Source: Verrucomicrobiota bacterium (lineage in GTDB: Bacteria > Verrucomicrobiota > Verrucomicrobiia > Limisphaerales > AV2). Taken from it: DNA of 7,856 nucleotides. This document shows positions 1-5,206 of the stretch, in pieces. Within the stretch, counting starts at the first letter, position 1; each line of letters begins with the position of its first letter. Under the pieces are notes generated by a model, which was not told the origin of the DNA, made no database searches, and was given only the letters and a program-made list of their open reading frames with translations. The position numbers were made by a program, and so were the translations under genes. The stretch is from positions 1-7,856 of the forward strand of contig QHPA01000249.1 of the NCBI GenBank assembly GCA_003218935.1, in the 5' to 3' direction.

Positions 1-24
1 GGCCTGTCCGCGGCTCGTGGCTGA

Positions 25-264
25 ATGCCACCGGGCCAATTTAAGGGTGGTGAACAAGTGCCATTTTCGGTAGGATTCAAGCGACTGAAACGAACAATGA
101 AAGCGACGAACGCTAAACTGAAACGCAACGACTCCGCACGCGATACTCAAGCGGCGCTCCGGGCTTTGCGTCGCGCCGCCCGGAAGGTGCATGCCGAAAA
201 TCGTCGGCTCGGCTTGCCTGTGATCGTTTGGAAGAAGGGAAAGACCGTCGCGGTGCCGGCATGA
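25..264 (+). CDS. Small basic protein, antitoxin-like (hypothetical)
   Basis: I do not recognise a named family with certainty. The longest reading gives 79 residues from ATG 25, but ATG 97 (MKATNAK...) is the more likely start: the 24 residues before it look like untranslated sequence, and the 55-residue product has the usual shape of this kind of protein. That shape is a Lys/Arg-rich N-terminus, an Ala/Arg amphipathic helix (ALRALRRAARKVHAENRRLG), then a short strand pair (PVIVWKKGKTVAVP). The helix-then-strand layout ending in W..GK.V resembles small proteins that often sit as the first gene of toxin-antitoxin-like pairs; this is memory-based inference. The stop overlaps a new ATG (ATGA at 261-264), but that frame closes after 7 codons, so no intact partner follows. 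There is no clear Shine-Dalgarno sequence. The function is unknown. Confidence 0.5.
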   Translation: MPPGQFKGGEQVPFSVGFKRLKRTMKATNAKLKRNDSARDTQAALRALRRAARKVHAENRRLGLPVIVWKKGKTVAVPA

Positions 265-310
265 AGATCACGGCAGTGCATTAAGAGCACCTCGATCGCG
301 AACATTCAGG

Positions 311-339
311 TTTACGCCGAGGCGCGAATCTGTTATCAC
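311..339 (+). promoter_or_regulatory. Possible promoter giving a leaderless transcript for the small ORF at 346
   Basis: TTTACG (311-316) and TATCAC (334-339) each match 4 of 6 bases of the -35 and -10 consensus and lie 17 bp apart. Transcription would start at or next to ATG 346, leaving no 5' leader, which fits the absence of a Shine-Dalgarno sequence. The match is weak. Confidence 0.22.
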
Positions 340-345
340 TCATCC

Positions 346-576
346 ATGATTCAGCCGGAAGAACTGGTTGGAGAAGAGTGGGCTGAATGGTATCGGCTCA
401 CGCCCGTTGAACGCTGGCTGGAAAGCGAGAAACTGTGGCAGACCTATCTCGCCCTCGGAGGCTCCCTTGATCCCGAATCCGATACGCAAAGTCCTTTCTT
501 CGATTCGAAAGCACCGCGTTCGCGCCTTGCTCATGGGCGGACAAGCGTGCGTGTTCTACGGCGCGGCCGAGTTTAG
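346..576 (+). CDS. Small acidic ORF upstream of and overlapping the nucleotidyltransferase
   Basis: The ORF encodes 76 residues. Residues 1-53 look like a genuine protein: acidic and Trp-rich, with EEWAEWYRLTPVERWLESEKLW followed by YLALGGSLDPESDTQSPFFD. From memory, short proteins with a W..LTP.ERW.ES..LW helix and a SLDPE.D.QSPF end occur directly before nucleotidyltransferase genes in Verrucomicrobiota and Planctomycetota; I could not check this. After residue 53 the translation turns Arg-rich (PRSRLAHGRTSVRVLRRGRV), which is what the nucleotidyltransferase coding sequence reads in the wrong frame. The real protein-coding constraint therefore probably ends near position 504, even though the stop is at 574-576. 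No Shine-Dalgarno sequence precedes ATG 346. It may be a partner or regulator of the enzyme, or its N-terminal part through frameshifting. The role is unknown. Confidence 0.55.
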   Translation: MIQPEELVGEEWAEWYRLTPVERWLESEKLWQTYLALGGSLDPESDTQSPFFDSKAPRSRLAHGRTSVRVLRRGRV

Positions 577-1213
577 CCGTGACATCGATTTTGCTATCCT
601 TGCAAACGGCACCAACTTCGCGCGGCTCAAAAATGCACTCGCCGAGCTGGATGCCGAAGTCATTGCCGTCCCTCCGTTCTCATTGAAATACCTGCGCAAA
701 GGCCATGCCGTCCACTTCCGCTGCCGTCACCCCGAAGCAGCCGGCCTGCGAATTGATCTGATGACGAAGATGCGCGGTGTGGATTCGTTCTCTAAACTCT
801 GGGCTCGCCGGACAACGATGGCCCTCCCGGATGGCACGCGTTGCGATCTGCTCTCGCTGCCCGACCTGGTGCAGGCCAAAAAGACTCAGCGGGACAAAGA
901 CTGGCCCATGCTGCGTCGCCTCGTCGAGGCACACTTCTTCGATCACGCTCGGACGCACCGGTCCGCTCACGTCAAGTTCTGGCTGCGTGAACTTCGCACC
1001 CCCGAACTCCTGATTGAGGCGACGCGTAAGGCGCCGGTGGCGGCGCGTCGGCTGACAAGTCGCCGGCCGTTGCTGCACCAGGCATTGGCTGGGGACGCGC
1101 GAGCACTTCAGGTCGCGCTCCGGCGTGAGGAGGAGCTTGAGCGGGCATCGGACCGAGGCTACTGGAAGCCGCTCAAAGTCGAGCTCGAATCGTTGCGCCA
1201 CGCAAAGGTGTAA
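368..1213 (+). CDS. Nucleotidyltransferase-fold protein (minimal NTase type), start uncertain
   Basis: The protein has the hallmarks of a DNA polymerase beta-like nucleotidyltransferase fold: HRVRALLMGGQA (GG at residues 57-58 of the longest reading), then EFSRDIDFAI with the metal-binding pair D72/D74, and a third acidic residue in LRIDLM (D130). It continues with LLSLPDLVQAKKTQRDKDWPM, the helical segment typical of stand-alone NTases of the AbiEii/MNT kind. The C-terminal 80 residues are basic and helical. The longest frame opens at TTG 368, but residues 1-38 are only the out-of-frame reading of the overlapping small ORF, so the true beginning lies near 490-533. ATG 533 would cut into the first strand before GG, and TTG 527 is little better. 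I give the longest extent because no start is convincing. Substrate and target are unknown; related proteins modify tRNAs or proteins as toxins, but nothing here proves that. Confidence 0.75.
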   Translation: MEKSGLNGIGSRPLNAGWKARNCGRPISPSEAPLIPNPIRKVLSSIRKHRVRALLMGGQACVFYGAAEFSRDIDFAILANGTNFARLKNALAELDAEVIAVPPFSLKYLRKGHAVHFRCRHPEAAGLRIDLMTKMRGVDSFSKLWARRTTMALPDGTRCDLLSLPDLVQAKKTQRDKDWPMLRRLVEAHFFDHARTHRSAHVKFWLRELRTPELLIEATRKAPVAARRLTSRRPLLHQALAGDARALQVALRREEELERASDRGYWKPLKVELESLRHAKV

Positions 1214-1234
1214 CCGGTATAGTTTGTCCGCGCT

Positions 1235-1697
1235 ATGAACTTACAACTCGAAAACAAAACGGCTCTGATCACGGGTTCGACCAAGGGGATTGGCTTCGCC
1301 ATCGCACGCCTGCTGGCGGAGGAAGGGGCCAGCGTCATCGTCGATGGAAGAGATGATCCACTACGGCATGACCAAGGCCGCGGAACTGGCGCTCGTCAAC
1401 GGCATCGCGCGCCTCACCAAAGGGACGGCCGTGACCGTGAATGCCGTGTTGCCCGGCCCGACCGCATCCGAGGGCGTGACGGAATTCGTCGGCCGACTGG
1501 CCGCCAACGCCAGGCAAACACCGGTGGAATTCGAGCAGGAGTTCTTCCGCAGCGTGCGACCCACTTCTTTGCTCCAGCGTTTCGCGACGGCGGACGAGGT
1601 GGCCGCCCTGGTGGCCTACACGTGTTCGGCCGCGGCCAGCGCCACCAACGGCGCGGCCTTGCGGGTTGATGGGGGTGTGGTGCGCACGACAATCTGA
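1235..1697 (+). pseudogene. Short-chain dehydrogenase/reductase, internal deletion and frameshift
   Basis: The N-terminal piece begins at ATG 1235 (MNLQLENKTALITGSTKGIGFAIA) and carries the NAD(P)-binding TGxxxGIG motif and the second strand (GASVIVDGR). Around 1340-1352 the coherent protein jumps to another frame, at EEMIHYGMTKAAELAL, and runs on to TGA 1695-1697 with NAVLPGPTASEGV, SVRPTSLLQRFAT and NGAALRVDGGVV. The jump goes straight from the strand after TGxxxGIG to the YxxxK active-site helix (Y-G-M-T-K). About 110 residues of a roughly 265-residue family are therefore missing, including the NNxG region and the catalytic Ser. Because the pieces are in different frames, a frame-fixed product cannot be made from ATG 1235 and the gene is almost certainly dead. 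The junction may alternatively be an assembly error. It lies 21 bp after the nucleotidyltransferase and 6 bp before the flavoprotein gene, suggesting past co-transcription with the latter. Confidence 0.85.
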
Positions 1698-1703
1698 ACC
1701 CGG

Positions 1704-2933
1704 ATGAGTTCGCGGCGGGTCATGGTCGTGGGCGGTGGAGCGGCCGGATTTTTTGCGGCCATCACCTGCGCCGAAGCTGCTCCCGGGACCAGGGTGATGG
1801 TGCTGGAAAAGGGTCCGCAATTCCTCTCCAAAGTCCGCATCTCTGGCGGAGGTCGCTGCAATGTCACACACGCCTGCTTCGATGTCCGCGAGTTCGCTGC
1901 CCGCTTTCCGCGCGGTGAACGGGCGTTGCTGGCTCCGTTCAAGTCGTTCCAGGCCAGCGATACGGTGGCATGGTTTGAATCCCGCGGGGTGAAACTTAAA
2001 ACCGAGAGCGACGGCCGCATGTTTCCCGCCAGCGATGCGTCGCAAACGATCATTGATTGTCTGCTCCGCGCCGCCGGAGCGGCGAAGGTGAATCTGCTGC
2101 TCAATCGCGGTGTGGCAGGAATAACGAAATTTGCGGGAGGCGGTTTTGAACTGACGCTGTCGAACGGCGAGAAATTGTGCTGCGACCGCCTGCTTCTGGC
2201 CACGGGCGGATGCCGGGTGGCGGCAGCAGGCGAATTGGCCGTCGCTCTCGGCCACACGCTGGAACCGCCCGTGCCGTCGTTGTTCACGTTTCAAATTGCG
2301 ACGCCGTGGCTTCGCGAGTTGGCCGGGATTACCGTTGAGCCGGTCGAAGCGTCGGTGCCAGGCGCGCGATTGTGCGAACGTGGCGCGTTGCTGGTGACGC
2401 ACTGGGGCTTGAGCGGGCCGGTGATTCTGCGGCTGTCGGCGTGGGGCGCGCGGGCTTTGCATGAATTGAATTACCGGCTCTCCCTTCATCTGAACTGGGT
2501 GCCGCACCTCGGTGCGGAGGCGATCTCCGCCGAGCTTCAGCTGCGACGTCAAACGCAACCCGCGCGGTTCATTGTCAACGCGCCGATTTCGCCGTTGCCG
2601 GCGCGGTTGTGGGAGCAACTCGTCCTGGTTGCCGGCATTGCGCCCGGCACGCGATGGGCGGCGCTTTCGCGCGCCGCCCAACACCATCTCGTTCAGCAGT
2701 TGATTCGCACCCAATTCCAGGTCACCGGCAAGAGCCTGAACAAGGAAGAATTCGTCACGTGCGGCGGCGTGCGTTTGAGCGAGGTGAACTTCAAGACGAT
2801 GGAAAGCCGGATCTGCCCCGGCCTCCATTTTGCCGGTGAACTGCTCGACATTGATGGTCTGACCGGCGGGTTTAATTTTCAGGCGGCCTGGACCACCGGC
2901 TGGATTGCGGGGAAGGCGATGGCGGCGGGCTGA
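1704..2933 (+). CDS. NAD(P)/FAD-dependent oxidoreductase, HI0933/BaiN family flavoprotein
   Basis: This 409-residue protein is full length for the HI0933/YhiN/BaiN flavoprotein family. The N-terminus holds the FAD-binding Rossmann motif VVGGGAAG (residues 8-15) with the ribose-binding acidic residue in VLEKG (E35). The family signature ISGGGRCNVTH follows at 46-56, then DGRMFPASDAS, a second dinucleotide-binding segment (LLLATGGC), and the closing cluster FVTCGGVRLSEV and LTGGFNFQAAWTTGWIAG that completes the FAD site. One family member, BaiN, has been linked to bile-acid reduction in gut Clostridia, but most members, including E. coli YhiN, have no firmly established reaction, so I give no substrate and no symbol. 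ATG 1704 fits the family N-terminus. It starts 6 bp after the SDR remnant and has no evident promoter or Shine-Dalgarno sequence of its own, so it probably depended on upstream transcription. The reading frame is intact. Confidence 0.9.
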   Translation: MSSRRVMVVGGGAAGFFAAITCAEAAPGTRVMVLEKGPQFLSKVRISGGGRCNVTHACFDVREFAARFPRGERALLAPFKSFQASDTVAWFESRGVKLKTESDGRMFPASDASQTIIDCLLRAAGAAKVNLLLNRGVAGITKFAGGGFELTLSNGEKLCCDRLLLATGGCRVAAAGELAVALGHTLEPPVPSLFTFQIATPWLRELAGITVEPVEASVPGARLCERGALLVTHWGLSGPVILRLSAWGARALHELNYRLSLHLNWVPHLGAEAISAELQLRRQTQPARFIVNAPISPLPARLWEQLVLVAGIAPGTRWAALSRAAQHHLVQQLIRTQFQVTGKSLNKEEFVTCGGVRLSEVNFKTMESRICPGLHFAGELLDIDGLTGGFNFQAAWTTGWIAGKAMAAG

Positions 2934-2993
2934 GCTCGTGCGGAACGCGGGCCGCTCGGGCGTGCTCCAGGTTATGGTCGGGACGGAATCTTC

Positions 2994-3021
2994 TTTGCAC
3001 GGCGGCGATGCGCGGTATGCT
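2994..3021 (+). promoter_or_regulatory. Possible promoter of the ThuA-domain gene
   Basis: TTTGCA (2994-2999) and TATGCT (3016-3021) are separated by 16 bp, each matching 4 of 6 consensus bases. Transcription would begin almost exactly at ATG 3029, the start that gives a proper signal peptide, so the message may be leaderless. It is the only candidate in the 94-bp gap after the flavoprotein gene. Confidence 0.3.
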
Positions 3022-3885
3022 CACGGGTATGATCAAGAAACCATTCGTTTTGTTGTCTGTCGTCGGTTTGTTTCTCGCGTCCTGCTTCACGGCGTCCGCC
3101 GCGCCGAAGAAGATTTTGTTCTTCACCAAGTCGAGCGGTTTCGAGCACTCCGTCATTTCATGGAAGGACGGCCGGCCGAGCTACGCCGAGAAAGTGCTGT
3201 TGCAGCTCGGCGAAAAGAACGATTGGGAGTTCACGTTCTCCAAGGACGGTTCGCGGTTCGGCAAAGAGTACCTCGCCCAGTTTGATGCGGTGTTTTTCTA
3301 CACCACGGGCGATTTGTGCTCACCGGGCACGGACAAGCAGCCGCCCATGACGCCGGAGGGCAAGCAGGCGTTGTTCGAGTACGTGCGCGGCGGCAAAGGT
3401 TTCGTCGGCACGCACGCGGCGAGCGACACGTTCCACACCACCAACGAATCGCAGAAGGGCGCTGACCGCTACCTGAACCACGGGGAAAAGGCCGACGCCT
3501 ACGTGCGCTTTCTCGGCGGCGAGTTCATCAAGCACGGCGCGCAACAGGTGGCCAGGAACACGGTGACCGATCCGAAGTTTCCGGGCTTCGGGAAAATTGG
3601 GAGCGAGTTCGCTTTCCAGGAGGAATGGTATTCGCTCAAGGACTTCACGCCGGACATCCACGTGCTCACCGTGATTGATGCGCCCGCAATGAAGGGCGCG
3701 GAGTACGACCGTCCACCTTATCCCACGACCTGGGCGCGCAAGGAGGGCAGGGGACGCGTGTGGGGTCGCTCGGCGAGGTGGATGTAAACGTGCCCGCGAA
3801 TCTTAAGAAAACTGCTCCGGAAGCTTACACGAATCCACCCTACCCGGCGCCGAAGCCTGCGCCGGCGAGCTCGAAGGCGAATTAA
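3008..3885 (+). pseudogene. Exported ThuA-domain protein, C-terminal deletion with frameshift
   Basis: The protein has a signal peptide and a ThuA fold (class I glutamine amidotransferase-like, named after trehalose utilisation). ATG 3029 is the better start: MIKKPFVLLSVVGLFLASC has a basic head, a hydrophobic core and a lipobox-like LASC, with an alternative type I cleavage site at ASA/AP. ThuA landmarks follow: ILFFTKSSGFEHS, AVFFYTTGD, GKGFVGTHAASDTFH, FLGGEFIKHGAQQ, EEWYSLKDF and RPPYPTTWARKEGRGRV. The open frame then decays (WGRSARWM) and stops at 3785-3787. In another frame, 3763-3885 reads GSLGEVDVNVPANLKKTAPE and ends in a Pro-rich tail at TAA 3883-3885, which is the expected family C-terminus. 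The strand/helix segment that should lie between (in homologs FYTSMGH... to the LGG..W helix) is missing, roughly 30 residues. The ThuA core may still be made, but the gene looks damaged. Verrucomicrobiota carry many ThuA paralogs of unknown role, often linked to carbohydrate use. Confidence 0.8.
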
Positions 3886-3891
3886 CCCCGA

Positions 3892-4809
3892 CTACTTGGT
3901 CATGGCAGGGCGAGGGCGGGGCTTGTGGAATGCAAAAATATCCGTCTGATGACGGTGGCCGAACCTGCCGCCGTGCGCGGCGTTGTCCGCGAACACAGGG
4001 CTGGTGAGGCGATCGGAGGCCTTGCCGGTCCTGACCTCTTCAGTGAGGTCCGCGACGCTTTGCAGAATGCGCGTGGGTTGATAGACGTAGTCGCCAAGGT
4101 CTTCGAGCTGCGTTGAGCCGCTCAATACCAGGAAGGAATGCATTCCCGACTCAACCGCGCCACGGATGTCGGTTTCCATTGTGTCCCCAATCATCACCGG
4201 CAGCTCCGGCTCACCCAGCGCCAGTTCGGCCAGCTTGCGCCGGGCGCAGTGGAACATATAGCCGTTCGGCTTGCCAAGGTAGTACGCGCGCCGACCGGTG
4301 CTCGCTTCCAGAAAGGCGGCTGTGGCGCCGGCGCCGGGACGGGTTTTTTCGCGTGACACGGGGCACCAATTATCCGGATTGGTCGCCAGGAGGCGGGCGC
4401 CGTGCTCGATGCACTCATGGGCTTTGCCGAGTTTTTCCATGGTCGTAGCGCCTTCACCCACGACCACGTAGTGGGGCCGGATGGCGTCGTTGGCGATCTT
4501 CCGTTCATGAAGCGCGGCGAGGAGTCCGCCTTCGCCGATGACGAAGACCGTGCAGCCGGGGTCAGTTTCACCGAGAAAATCCGCCGTGTTGAGCGCTGAG
4601 GTGTAGAAATGACGCGCTGACAGGCCGTGAATGCCGAGATGATTCAACCGCACGGCGAGGTCTTCCGGTGTCGGCGCCGAGTTATTGGTGAGAAAAAGAA
4701 ACGGCGTGCCGGTGGCGTTCATCGCCTGCACGAAATCCGCTGCGCCAGGAATCAACTGGTTCTCCCGGTAGATGACGCCGTCCATGTCAATCAGGTAGCC
4801 CGTTTTCAT
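3892..4809 (-). CDS. HAD-IIA family phosphatase, NagD-like
   Basis: This 305-residue protein has all four HAD motifs. Motif I is YLIDMDGVIY, with nucleophile D8 and general acid D10. Motif II is FLTNNSAPT (T41). Motif III Lys lies in YLGKPNGYMF (K180), and motif IV is MIGDTMETDIRGA (D209, D214). The C2-type cap lies between motifs II and III and includes VVVGEGATTMEKL and LLATNPDNWCP, as in NagD/UmpH and related nucleotide or sugar phosphate phosphatases. The substrate cannot be read from sequence. The core ends near residue 258 (SVADLTEEV); the last 45 or so residues (coding 3895-4017) are an extra His/Arg/Pro-rich tail not expected for the family. It converges with the ThuA gene, with 6 bp between the two stops and no visible terminator hairpin. 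ATG 4807-4809 is the family start, and no Shine-Dalgarno sequence precedes it. Confidence 0.9.
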   Translation of the reverse strand: MKTGYLIDMDGVIYRENQLIPGAADFVQAMNATGTPFLFLTNNSAPTPEDLAVRLNHLGIHGLSARHFYTSALNTADFLGETDPGCTVFVIGEGGLLAALHERKIANDAIRPHYVVVGEGATTMEKLGKAHECIEHGARLLATNPDNWCPVSREKTRPGAGATAAFLEASTGRRAYYLGKPNGYMFHCARRKLAELALGEPELPVMIGDTMETDIRGAVESGMHSFLVLSGSTQLEDLGDYVYQPTRILQSVADLTEEVRTGKASDRLTSPVFADNAAHGGRFGHRHQTDIFAFHKPRPRPAMTK

Positions 4810-5206
4810 AGCAATTCAACAATCGGTTCGCGGTATTGATGGTGGTGCACGCGGAGATGTGGATTCTCCCGGGACGACTGCGCGGGTTGTGGCAGCCGCC
4901 TCGTGCCTAAGTAAGCAGGACTCCTGCCGCTGTCAATCCCCGCCTCGGTAACGACTTCGTGACGGGCGTGTCTCAGTTTCTTGCAGGGGCTTGGGCGGCT
5001 ATAATTAGTGGCACGGGCGTCCAGCCCGTTTGCTCCAAACCAGAAACTCACGGGCGGGACACCCGTGCCACTAATCAGGTTTCGAGAGCGCAAAATGGCC
5101 AGCGTGCAAAAAAAGAACCATCCCTATCAGTCAATGTGCCGCAGTGCGCAACGCCAGGCTGGTTCATTTGATTTCCAAAATCTGCCGGACTTCGTTACGC
5201 TCGGTC
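4810..5206. other. Intergenic region between divergent genes
   Basis: This 397-bp stretch separates the HAD phosphatase (leftward) from DAHP synthase (rightward) and must hold the promoters of both, though neither is clear. It contains a 13-nt palindrome (GCAGGACTCCTGC, 4915-4927) and the large inverted repeat described separately. Open frames crossing it on both strands have low-complexity translations generated by the repeat and are not believable genes. I see no tRNA, riboswitch or attenuator; in particular, no run of Phe, Tyr or Trp codons precedes DAHP synthase. Confidence 0.6.
5002..5077. repeat. Imperfect inverted repeat (REP/MITE-like), 28-bp arms
   Basis: The left arm 5002-5029 pairs with the right arm 5050-5077 at 25 of 28 positions, with mismatches at 5003/5076, 5018/5061 and 5023/5056, around a 20-nt loop. 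The outer ends read TAATTAGTGGCACGGG and its complement. Read in protein frames, the arms give GTGV.PV and TGGTPVP, a pattern I recall as a widespread intergenic repeat in Verrucomicrobiota genomes. It could act as a bidirectional hairpin or as a non-autonomous mobile repeat. Only one copy is in this window. Confidence 0.8.

Noticed and set aside
680..1201. 173-residue minus-strand frame opposite the nucleotidyltransferase
   Set aside because: The sense strand has clear NTase motifs; the antisense product has no domain character.
1193..1223. Promoter TTGCGC / TATAGT before the SDR remnant
   Set aside because: The -10 box is reasonable, but the -35 match is poor and the spacing of 19 bp is long; kept only as part of the leaderless-start observation.
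1335..2828. 497-residue open frame on the minus strand
   Set aside because: It lies antisense to the clearly conserved flavoprotein and SDR genes; its translation is Arg/His/Gln-rich with no recognisable motif, as expected of a GC-rich shadow frame.
3886..3921. Possible terminator from CCCCG (3886-3890) and CGGGGC (3916-3921)
   Set aside because: The stem is five to six pairs with a loop of about 25 nt and no T-run on either strand, and it lies inside the HAD coding end.
4915..4927. GCAGGACTCCTGC palindrome as an operator
   Set aside because: It is a single short dyad with no second copy near a promoter; it could occur by chance.
4806..5093. 95-residue minus-strand frame (SGTGVPPVSFWFGANG...)
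   Set aside because: The apparent protein pattern is the inverted repeat read as codons; such translations are a known annotation artefact of this repeat type.
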